A stretch of DNA of 11,745 bases from Caryophanales bacterium UBA6331 (lineage in GTDB: Bacteria > Bacillota_I > Bacilli_A > RF39 > UBA660), in NCBI GenBank assembly GCA_002438065.1, contig DJSP01000080.1:1-11745 (forward strand), in the 5' to 3' direction. Shown here piece after piece: positions 1-6,011 of the stretch (positions within the stretch are counted from its first letter, which is position 1; each line of letters begins with the position of its first letter). Under the pieces are notes generated by a model that saw nothing but the letters and a program-made list of their open reading frames with translations, had not been told where the DNA came from and did no database searches. The translations under genes were made by a program, and so were the position numbers.

Positions 1-720
1 CCGACTTTGTAAACACTATCACATGATAATAAGTGTTGGATATCGTGTTAAAAGTCAAAATGGTATAATTTTTAGAAAATGGGCTACTAAAATTTTAAAA
101 GATTATATGATTAAAGGTTACGTTGTAAATCAAAAGAGATTAGAATATCTTGAAAAAACAGTTAAGTTAATAGATATTGCTGGAAGAATAGATACTGAAT
201 TAAAAGGAAATGAAGCACAAGAAATAATTAAAGTAATTAATAATTATTCTAATGCTTTAGATCTTCTTGATGATTACGACCATAAAAGAATAATTAAACC
301 AAATGGAACTAAAGATAGTAAACAAATTACTTACGAAGATTGCTTAAATATAATTGCTAAACTTAAATTCGGTAATAATAGCAATTTATTTGCTCTTGAA
401 AGAAATCAAGGACTAAAAGAAATTATCGGAACTATATATCATCCTTTGATGGTAAAGATTTATATCCTACTATAGAAGAAAAAGCAGCCAATTTCCTATA
501 TTTAATTATTAAAAATCATGTTTTTATTGACGGAAACAAAAGAATTGCAGCTACTCTATTTATCTATTTTTTAGAATTCTATAACATTTTATATTTTGAT
601 AATAAACAGATTATAGATAATAATACACTTGTTGCAATTACTCTACTAATAGCAGAATCCAATCCCAAAGAAAAAAATATACTTACTGATTTAGTAATGA
701 ATTTTTTAAACAACAAATAA
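1..720 (+). pseudogene. RhuM-Fic family protein, 5' cut by the window edge and frameshifted
   Basis: The reading frame is already open at base 2, so the true start lies outside the window. The first part carries the core of the RhuM (virulence protein) domain, with MIISVGYRVKS, FRKWATK.LK.Y and the linker LEYLEKTVKLIDIAGR. This frame stops at 473-475. The homologous protein continues one frame over from about 442: SFDGKDLYPTIEEKAANFLY, then the Fic motif HVFIDGNKRIAA (the usual HPFxDGNKR with Pro to Val), ending at the TAA at 718-720. A single base is therefore missing near 440-444. The RhuM motif usually reads YNLDMIISVGYRV, and here two residues before MII also appear absent. Fic enzymes AMPylate or otherwise modify target proteins, and RhuM-Fic fusions are usually accessory, toxin-like genes. 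The frameshift separates the Fic active site from the N-terminal domain, so the gene is probably dead unless the base was lost in sequencing. Confidence 0.85.
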
Positions 721-761
721 CAACACATTATACTTTAATATATAAATAATTTTCATAATCA

Positions 762-784
762 AAAAAGGGCTTTACACCCTTTTT
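762..784. terminator. Bidirectional rho-independent terminator
   Basis: AAAAAGGG at 762-769 pairs with CCCTTTTT at 777-784 around a 7-base loop. A and T runs flank the GC core, so either strand gives a hairpin followed by U residues. It sits between the convergent RhuM-Fic relic and the end of the minus-strand envelope operon, whose last stop codon lies inside its right arm. Confidence 0.75.
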
Positions 785-1529
785 AAATTTCTTTAATATT
801 TTTAACATCTATTACTTCACTAATACTAGTTTTTTTATTTCCTACCGAATAAATGGTAACTAAACTATTATCATAATCAGTAATTCCTATTTTAGTAAAT
901 AAACTTCGTAAATCAGTTTCACTTAAACTATCTATTGCAATTAATTTATAATTATCATCAATCATTTTACTTAATTTAACATAATCTAAAATATTATTAT
1001 AATTATAATTATTTGAAACTAACACAATCTTTTTCTTAGACTTACCTTTATAAATAGATAAAAATTCTTTAACATTAATATAATATTTCTCATCAAAATT
1101 AATCTTATAAAGTTCATTATATTCTTGTTCACTTAAATTATTATCATCCATAAATTTATGTTCATAAGCAAGTTCTTTACTATTATAAAGAATTTTTTCT
1201 TCTCCATTAATTGTTACAACTAATTTTTCATTATCATACGTTGCAATATATAACTTATTATTTTTAATACTACAATCTAATTTAATAACGTTAGATGAAT
1301 TATTGTATTTATAAGTATTACAATCTTTATATCTTTCTTCATTATTAATAACATTTTTAAAACTAAATTTATTATTTGCTAGATTAAGAACATACATATC
1401 ATTATTTTCTAACAAATACCAATCATGTCCACCTAATTGTTCACTAGGCATATCACTAAAGTCGTAGATGAGAATTGCTCCGACAAATAACACCGCCAGA
1501 ATAATTATGAATATAAAACCTTTTTTCAT
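783..1529 (-). CDS. Exported membrane-anchored protein with a degenerate thioredoxin-like C-terminal domain
   Basis: Function not recognised. The 248-residue protein has one N-terminal hydrophobic segment (about 4-22, preceded by MKK), so it is probably anchored with residues 23-248 outside. Residues 30-145 are hydrophilic and rich in Asn and Lys, with two cysteines (70 and 86) that could form a disulfide. From about 145 to the end the order of strands and helices resembles a thioredoxin fold: a VKEFLSIY helix, the strand KKIVLVSN, a helix, the strand YKLIAIDS, a helix, the strand SLVTIYSVGNKK. The place where CxxC should lie reads NYNYN, so no redox activity is expected. The start follows AGAGGT 4-5 bases upstream. 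It is the last gene of the envelope operon, 16 bases after uppP. The fold call is inference; the exported anchor is clear. Confidence 0.7.
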   Translation of the reverse strand: MKKGFIFIIILAVLFVGAILIYDFSDMPSEQLGGHDWYLLENNDMYVLNLANNKFSFKNVINNEERYKDCNTYKYNNSSNVIKLDCSIKNNKLYIATYDNEKLVVTINGEEKILYNSKELAYEHKFMDDNNLSEQEYNELYKINFDEKYYINVKEFLSIYKGKSKKKIVLVSNNYNYNNILDYVKLSKMIDDNYKLIAIDSLSETDLRSLFTKIGITDYDNSLVTIYSVGNKKTSISEVIDVKNIKEI

Positions 1530-1545
1530 TAATACCTCTAATCTA

Positions 1546-2349
1546 TTATCTAAATATGAAATATAAAATTACGATAACACTAAGTATTATACGATAATAT
1601 CCAAATACTTTAAAATCATTCTTCTTAATATATTTTAACAAATATTTAATTGCAATTAAAGACACTATAAATGCCGTAATCATTCCAACTAATAATATAA
1701 TTATTTCACTACTTGTAAAAGCAAAACCAAATTTAACTAATTTAAGAAGTGATGCTCCAGCCATAACTGGAATCGCCATATAAAATGTAAAATTAGTTAT
1801 AGTAGTTCTATCTAATCCTAAAGTAAGTCCACCAACAATTGTTGCACCACTTCTACTTGTTCCAGGAATTATAGATAGAACTTGAAATAAACCAACTTTA
1901 AATGCATTTAAAAATGATACTTCTTTGATTGTATTTTTCTTTTTATGATTTTCAACAATTATAAATAATACACCATAAATAAATAATGTTAAGGCAACAG
2001 TACATGGATTATAAAAATGTTCATCTATCCAATCGTCAAATAATAATCCAACTATTGCACATGGAATACATCCTACTAATATTTTAGCCCATAATATGAA
2101 AGTATTTTTAGTATCTTCTTTTGTTTTATTAAATCCCCAAGGAAATAAATCTTTAAAATAAATAACAACAACAGCCATTATAGCACCAAGTTGAATAACT
2201 ACCTCAAACATTTTCCAAAATTCACTTGATACATCTAATTTAATAAATTCATTAGCCAAAATCATGTGACCAGTACTACTTATTGGAAGCCATTCTGTAA
2301 TACCTTCAATTATTCCTATAATAATTGTTTTTATAATATTCAAGAACAT
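1546..2349 (-). CDS. uppP: Undecaprenyl-diphosphatase UppP (BacA)
   Basis: This integral membrane enzyme removes a phosphate from undecaprenyl diphosphate, regenerating the carrier lipid for peptidoglycan and wall polymers; extra copies give bacitracin resistance. The 267-residue length is normal for the family. The two signature regions are present: EGITEWLPISSTGHM (E15, E19, S25 and H28 match the catalytic residues of the E. coli enzyme) and PGTSRSGAT at 162-170, with the essential arginine at 166. Between and after them lie several hydrophobic helices. The ATG shares one base with the TAA of the preceding dehydrogenase gene (TAATG), and GAAGGA lies about 7 bases upstream, so translation is likely coupled. 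Co-transcription with a PAP2 phosphatase suggests a lipid-carrier recycling operon. Confidence 0.96.
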   Translation of the reverse strand: MFLNIIKTIIIGIIEGITEWLPISSTGHMILANEFIKLDVSSEFWKMFEVVIQLGAIMAVVVIYFKDLFPWGFNKTKEDTKNTFILWAKILVGCIPCAIVGLLFDDWIDEHFYNPCTVALTLFIYGVLFIIVENHKKKNTIKEVSFLNAFKVGLFQVLSIIPGTSRSGATIVGGLTLGLDRTTITNFTFYMAIPVMAGASLLKLVKFGFAFTSSEIIILLVGMITAFIVSLIAIKYLLKYIKKNDFKVFGYYRIILSVIVILYFIFR

Positions 2350-3101
2350 TATTTATCCTTCTTTCTTTGGATTTTATATAAAATTTTTAATTGTAATCTA
2401 TATGGTAAAAATCTAGAAAAGAATATTCCTAATTTCATCATAGTTCCAGGAATAATTATCATCTTTCCCTTTAAAGTCTTATCAATCCCATATTTAGCAA
2501 CATACTCGCTACTTAAACTCTTTGTATTAAACCCTCCACCAGCAACTTTATTAAAGTTTGTATTAACCGGTCCTGGACACAACGCACTAATTGTAACATT
2601 AGACTTTTTTATTCTTAATTCCTCATTAATTGCCATTGTAAGTTTAAGTACATAATTTTTAGTTGCATAATAAGTATTTAAATAAGGTCCAGCAAAAAAA
2701 CCAGCAGAAGATGCTACATTAAGAATTTTACCTTTATTATATTTAACCATATCTTTTAAAAATAACTTAGTTAAAATATGTAAAGCTTTAATATTAACAT
2801 CAATCATTTCTAATTCTTTATCTAAATCAGTTTCATCAAAAAATCCAAATAAGCCAAAACCAGCGTTATTTACAAGTAAATCTATTTTTTCTCCTTTTAC
2901 TTTTTCATATAACTTATAAACAGTTGCCTCATCTGATAAATCATAATCATAAATTGCTTTTGCATTTTTACAATCATTTGCAACTTCTTGTAATCTTTCT
3001 TTATTTCTTCCTACTAAAAACACTTCATATCCTAGACTATCGAGATATTTAGCCATATCTTTGCCTATTCCTGAAGATGATCCCGTTATTAATGCTTTCA
3101 T
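2349..3101 (-). CDS. Short-chain dehydrogenase/reductase (SDR family, DltE/YqjQ-like)
   Basis: This 250-residue protein is a classical SDR oxidoreductase using NAD(P)H; its substrate cannot be told from sequence. The nucleotide-binding motif TGSSSGIG is at 6-13, the basic residues of GRNKERL at 31-37 favour NADP, the structural motif NNAG is at 78-81, and the catalytic triad is S131, Y144 and K148 (YYATK) with the standard 13-residue Ser-Tyr spacing. PGPV follows at 176-179. The C-terminus (about 215-250) is hydrophobic then basic, which may bring it to the membrane. Its ATG overlaps the TGA of the PAP2 gene by 4 nt (ATGA), and its own stop overlaps the uppP start, so it lies between two lipid phosphatases. 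A role in lipid or envelope metabolism is inference from that position. Confidence 0.93.
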   Translation of the reverse strand: MKALITGSSSGIGKDMAKYLDSLGYEVFLVGRNKERLQEVANDCKNAKAIYDYDLSDEATVYKLYEKVKGEKIDLLVNNAGFGLFGFFDETDLDKELEMIDVNIKALHILTKLFLKDMVKYNKGKILNVASSAGFFAGPYLNTYYATKNYVLKLTMAINEELRIKKSNVTISALCPGPVNTNFNKVAGGGFNTKSLSSEYVAKYGIDKTLKGKMIIIPGTMMKLGIFFSRFLPYRLQLKILYKIQRKKDK

Positions 3102-3712
3102 AATATTTTTCCTTTCTTTGTTAAACTAATAATTAATATAAGTAATGTAATACCCCATAAAAATCCACCTATAACATCTGATGTATAGTGAACGCCTAAA
3201 TATATTCTACTAATTCCGATAAGTAAGATTAATATAAATGCCATTATCAATATAATTGCTTTAACATTCTTATTTATTTTACTTTTATATAATAAATATG
3301 CTAAAAATCCATAAAAAACAGTTGCCATCATTGAATGACCAGATGGAAAACTAAAGTTACTTTCTGTTATTAGCCAGTTAATTTTATCGGGTCTATCTCT
3401 TTTTATAATACTTTTAATAATTAAATTAGCTATTGAAGAAATAAGCGATACTAACATTATTAATAAATATGATTTATCTTTCTTTATTAATGTTAATAAA
3501 ATAGATGTTATACACATTATCGCTATGAATTTAATACTACATAAAAATGTTATTATCTTAAAAAAGTAGGTATTAAAATCACTTTTAAATGAAATAATAA
3601 AATCATATATTTTAATATCTAAATTATCAAATACATTAAAATAGACTAAAAATGTCCAAATTAATGAAATAACTAAAAATATAATTAATAAATATTTATC
3701 TTTTTTCTTCAT
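3098..3712 (-). CDS. PAP2-family membrane phosphatase (lipid phosphatase)
   Basis: The 204-residue polytopic membrane protein has all three phosphatase signatures: K100-x6-R107-P108, PSGH at 123-126, and SRIYLGVHYTSD at 168-179 (SRxxxGxHxxxD), with H126 and H175 as the catalytic histidines. Hydrophobic segments lie at about 7-25, 48-75, 82-100, 128-142, 151-167 and 180-196. Enzymes of this group dephosphorylate phosphatidate, phosphatidylglycerol phosphate or undecaprenyl diphosphate on the outer face of the membrane; which one cannot be decided here. It lies 40 bases downstream of the CwlJ-like gene with no terminator between. No Shine-Dalgarno sequence is visible before the ATG; the leader is almost pure A/T, and a TATAAT lies only about 7 bases before the start codon. 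Confidence 0.94.
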   Translation of the reverse strand: MKKKDKYLLIIFLVISLIWTFLVYFNVFDNLDIKIYDFIISFKSDFNTYFFKIITFLCSIKFIAIMCITSILLTLIKKDKSYLLIMLVSLISSIANLIIKSIIKRDRPDKINWLITESNFSFPSGHSMMATVFYGFLAYLLYKSKINKNVKAIILIMAFILILLIGISRIYLGVHYTSDVIGGFLWGITLLILIISLTKKGKIL

Positions 3713-3752
3713 AATTTAAATTATATAACAAGAAAATAAAAATATCTATAAA

Positions 3753-4175
3753 TTAGTATAATTCTTGACACACCCCACTATCTGGTTTATAGAAACAATG
3801 ATTTTTATAACTTCCAGAAAAAGGTTGTTCATACCAATTAGTTTTACATGTATTTTGTCCCGGAGCATAAAACCAAAGTGCATGAGTAGCTGGATAATAA
3901 TATTCTCCTTTTAAACATCTTTCAGCTAATCTTTTTTCTTTTGTTGTTGCAGATCCAACATATAATGAACTATTAACTCCACTAAAACCTCCGGGATTTT
4001 GATTAACTACCCCACTTATACTTCTAATATTTTTAAATGTATAACAAGTTGCTATAGCTCTATTAACAATAACATTCCCAACCATCAGCATTCCTAAATT
4101 TCCTTCAGCTAGCGCTTCCGCTCTCATAAGCCTTGCCATCATATCAAGTTCTTTACTAGTATAATTAATTAACAT
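3753..4175 (-). CDS. CwlJ/SleB-type cell wall hydrolase (Hydrolase_2 domain)
   Basis: The protein closely follows B. subtilis CwlJ in plan: 140 residues, no signal peptide, MARLMRAEALAEG near the N-terminus (catalytic Glu at residue 20 in this numbering), GMLMVGNVIVNR, then LWFYAP, WYEQPFSGSYKNHCFY near the C-terminus with conserved cysteines. CwlJ and SleB hydrolyse spore-cortex peptidoglycan at germination, though related proteins occur in non-sporulating Bacillota. I chose the ATG at 4175 rather than 4187. The sequence GGTGAT lies 4 bases upstream of it, the N-terminal length then matches CwlJ, and a -10 box at 4191-4196 would start transcription at about 4184, inside the longer frame. The alternative start would add MVII. 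It is the first gene of the envelope operon and is divergent from tRNA-Trp. Confidence 0.9.
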   Translation of the reverse strand: MLINYTSKELDMMARLMRAEALAEGNLGMLMVGNVIVNRAIATCYTFKNIRSISGVVNQNPGGFSGVNSSLYVGSATTKEKRLAERCLKGEYYYPATHALWFYAPGQNTCKTNWYEQPFSGSYKNHCFYKPDSGVCQELY

Positions 4176-4190
4176 AATAATCACCATTTT

Positions 4191-4196
4191 ATTATA
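4191..4196 (-). promoter_or_regulatory. Probable -10 box of the envelope operon
   Basis: Read on the minus strand this is TATAAT, about 16 bases before the chosen ATG of the CwlJ-like gene. The -35 region is weak (TTCAAT-like at about 4215-4220) and lies on the same bases as the -35 box of the tRNA-Trp promoter on the other strand. Confidence 0.5.
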
Positions 4197-4215
4197 TGTT
4201 TTAACAACTAAAATA

Positions 4216-4243
4216 TTGAAATAATCTAATTTTATGCTATAAT
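4216..4243 (+). promoter_or_regulatory. Sigma-A type promoter of tRNA-Trp
   Basis: TTGAAA at 4216-4221 and TATAAT at 4238-4243 are separated by 16 bases. A TG at 4235-4236 makes this an extended -10 box. The tRNA begins 15 bases after the -10 box, leaving a short 5' leader to be removed by RNase P. Confidence 0.75.
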
Positions 4244-4257
4244 TAATTCGTATACAC

Positions 4258-4331
4258 AGGGGTGTGGTATAATGGTAGCATAGGAGTCTCCAAAACTTTT
4301 GATGGGAGTTCGATTCTCTCCACCCCTGCCA
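4258..4331 (+). tRNA. tRNA-Trp (anticodon CCA)
   Basis: The cloverleaf folds over 74 bases with an encoded CCA end. The acceptor stem AGGGGTG pairs with CACCCCT. The anticodon loop CTCCAAA carries CCA at 4290-4292. The T arm is GGGAG-TTCGATT-CTCTC, and the discriminator base is G, as in other bacterial tRNA-Trp. The D stem GTAT/GCAT is weak: positions 10-25 and 13-22 are G-U pairs and 12-23 is an A-C mismatch. The variable loop is one base short of the usual five. Anticodon CCA reads only UGG, which agrees with TGA being used as a stop in this window. Confidence 0.96.
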
Positions 4332-4390
4332 TTAGAAAATAACACGAACTTTTACTACTTTATTGGTGGGTTTGCTGTTAATATATAATT

Positions 4391-4422
4391 AAAACGTTAG
4401 ATTGATTTCCTAACGTTTTTTT
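4391..4422 (+). terminator. Rho-independent terminator after tRNA-Trp
   Basis: AAAACGTTAG at 4391-4400 and its perfect complement CTAACGTTTT at 4410-4419 form a 10-bp stem with a 9-base loop, followed by T through 4422. It would end the tRNA-Trp transcript 60 bases after the CCA. Because the stem begins with AAAA, it could also have terminated the minus-strand TM2 relic that ends at 4447. Confidence 0.8.
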
Positions 4423-4446
4423 ATCTAAAATAATTATATAATTGAT

Positions 4447-4818
4447 TTAAACATAATATGGGTTTGGCTTACCTAGTAAACTAATAATATCAATTATCTA
4501 GCCATGCCAAATAGAACAACAGTAAATAAATATATTATACCCATGTCAATTTTGACTTCATAAAACTTATGACTACAAAAAATAAAAATACATAAAGCTA
4601 GTACTATCCATTTATTTTTAGTCGTCCCATTTTCCCAACTCCAACTATAGCAGTAACACGGGTACTTACAATCGCATTGTTGTTATTATTTATTACAATT
4701 TAATCATTTCTATTTGTTTTAATTTTTCTACTTAGCGTCCACACTTTATACATATAACAGCATCTACTAGCATTTTCTCACCATAGTGTTTGCAAAACCT
4801 AGTTTGTTCATTATTCAT
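4447..4818 (-). pseudogene. Relic of a zinc-ribbon TM2-domain membrane protein
   Basis: Translating the minus strand from the ATG at 4818 gives MNNEQTRFCKHYGEKMLVDA, then VICIKCGR, a double-CxxC zinc ribbon whose second cysteine has become Tyr. A TAA follows at 4732-4734, where CAA (Gln) is likely ancestral. In another frame the TM2 domain appears from about 4616: KNKWIVLALC, SHKFYEVKIDMGIIYLF and TVVLFGMAR. A second shift near 4497-4499 restores the first frame for IIDIISLLGKPNPYYV and a TAA at 4447-4449. GKPNPYYV is the usual end of zinc-ribbon/TM2 proteins. Two frameshifts, at least one nonsense change, a lost zinc ligand and several residues missing before SHKFYE show that the gene is dead. 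Intact relatives are small two-helix membrane proteins of unknown function. This relic accounts for most of the apparently empty stretch between tRNA-Trp and the next gene. Confidence 0.85.
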
Positions 4819-4842
4819 ATAACCTGTACTCCATTCAACAAA

Positions 4843-4848
4843 ATTATA
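4843..4848 (-). promoter_or_regulatory. Possible relic -10 box of the TM2 pseudogene
   Basis: On the minus strand this reads TATAAT, 24 bases before the relic ATG at 4818, with GGAG and AGG between them. No good -35 box is visible. The remaining sequence from 4849 to 4950 is A/T-rich, and I see nothing else in it. Confidence 0.3.
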
Positions 4849-4953
4849 GTATTTTATTTTTCAGTAAATAATTCATATAAATAGTAACAATTAAGCACTT
4901 TTTATTTTAATAATTATTTATTTTAAATCAAAGACTTTTAGTTAAAAATTTGA

Positions 4954-4959
4954 TATAAT
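4954..4959 (+). promoter_or_regulatory. Extended -10 promoter of the lipoprotein-to-peptide operon
   Basis: TGATATAAT is an extended -10 element (TGn plus a perfect TATAAT) with no clear -35 box. It precedes the AAGGAAG ribosome binding site (4968-4974) and the ATG at 4982. I see no other convincing promoter before any later gene of the plus-strand run, so it may drive all six genes. Confidence 0.6.
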
Positions 4960-4981
4960 TGGTGTATAAGGAAGTTCAAAT

Positions 4982-5452
4982 ATGAAAAGAGTTAAACAAT
5001 TCTTGATAGGTTTAATATGCATAGTTGTTTTATTTACATTGACAGGTTGTGTTAAAAAAACTGCAATAACCTCAGATGAATTTAAAAATAAAATGGAGTC
5101 TAGCGATTATATAGTTCAAGAAGCTACAAACCAAATGTCAGATTACGATTATATTAAAAAAGTATATATTGCAATAAATAAAGATTCTACTTATCAAATA
5201 GAATTTTATGAATTATCAAATAAAGATTATGCATCTAATTTCTTTAACAACAATAAAAAAACTTTTGAAGATTCAAAATCATCAGGTTCTACAGAAACAT
5301 CAGTTAGTATTGGTAATAATGAAAAATATACACTAACTACTAAAGGTAAATTTAAAGTTGTTTCAAGAATTGATAATACAGTTATTTATTTAAATGTAAA
5401 TGACAACTATAAATCATCAGTAAAAGATGTATTAAAAGATTTAGGTTATTAA
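4982..5452 (+). CDS. Small lipoprotein of unknown function
   Basis: The 156-residue protein begins with a basic N-terminus (MKRVKQ), a hydrophobic stretch and the lipobox LTGC at 20-23. C23 should be lipidated and the mature protein held on the outer face of the membrane. The mature part is hydrophilic, rich in Lys, Asn and Ser, with no other cysteine. Its pattern (DYIKKVYIAINKDSTYQIEF, then EKYTLTTKGKFKVVSRIDNTVIYLNVN, then a C-terminal helix) suggests a small alpha/beta domain, but I do not recognise the family. AAGGAAG lies 7 bases before the ATG. It is the first gene of the operon; lemA starts 11 bases after its stop. Lipoproteins of this size often accompany LemA, but a shared role is inference. 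Confidence 0.85.
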   Translation: MKRVKQFLIGLICIVVLFTLTGCVKKTAITSDEFKNKMESSDYIVQEATNQMSDYDYIKKVYIAINKDSTYQIEFYELSNKDYASNFFNNNKKTFEDSKSSGSTETSVSIGNNEKYTLTTKGKFKVVSRIDNTVIYLNVNDNYKSSVKDVLKDLGY

Positions 5453-5463
5453 AAGGAGAAAAA

Positions 5464-6009
5464 ATGATTTATTTAATTATGGGAGTAATTGCTCTATTAG
5501 TTGTATATGTTCTAGTAACATATAACGGATTTGTAAGAATGAAAAATCGTGTTGATGAATTATTCTCAACAATGGATGTATATTTAAAAAAAAGATGGGA
5601 TTTAATTCCAAATATAGTAGAAAAAGTTAAAGGTTATGCAAAATATGAAAAATCAACATTATCAGAAATTATCAAATTAAGAAATAGTGCTTATGATAAT
5701 ATGTCTAGTGATGAAAAGATTAAAACAAATCAACAATTATCAAAAGGTACTACAAAAATAATGGCATTAGCAGAACAGTATCCTGATTTAAAAGCTAATA
5801 AAAATTTTAAAGATTTAAGTACACAACTTACTAAAATTGAAGATGAAATTGTTAATTCAAGAAAATATTATAATGGTACAGTAAGAGAGTTTAATGACAA
5901 AGTTCAAATGTTCCCAAGCAATATTGTAGCAAATATTTTCGGATATAAAACTAAAGCAATGTTTGAAGCAAACGAAGAAGAAAGAAAGAATGTAAAAGTT
6001 AGTTTATAA
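5464..6009 (+). CDS. lemA: LemA family protein
   Basis: LemA proteins are membrane-anchored helical bundles with a short extracellular N-terminus; their molecular role is unresolved. The 181-residue length is typical. There is one N-terminal transmembrane helix (about 2-20). The family core follows: NGFVRMKNRVDELFSTMDVY, KKRWDLIPNIVEKVKGYAKYE (41-62), a long helical middle, then YNGTVREFNDKVQMFPSNIV, NIFGYKTKAMFEA and a final V-containing tail. The ribosome binding site AAGGAG at 5453-5458 directly abuts the stop of the lipoprotein gene, 5 bases from the ATG. The next gene, a DUF2207 protein, begins 2 bases after its stop; LemA next to DUF2207 is a common pairing, so the two products probably work together at the membrane. 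Confidence 0.95.
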   Translation: MIYLIMGVIALLVVYVLVTYNGFVRMKNRVDELFSTMDVYLKKRWDLIPNIVEKVKGYAKYEKSTLSEIIKLRNSAYDNMSSDEKIKTNQQLSKGTTKIMALAEQYPDLKANKNFKDLSTQLTKIEDEIVNSRKYYNGTVREFNDKVQMFPSNIVANIFGYKTKAMFEANEEERKNVKVSL

Positions 6010-6011
6010 TT

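Noticed and set aside
2266..2655. Plus-strand open frame of 129 codons across the uppP/dehydrogenase junction
   Set aside because: It lies opposite two genes with clear catalytic motifs, has no ribosome binding site, and its translation is low-complexity antisense of those genes.
4332..4390. Possible T-box or small RNA between the tRNA and its terminator
   Set aside because: No T-box motif or stable fold is visible, and the stretch is most simply the 3' trailer of the tRNA transcript.
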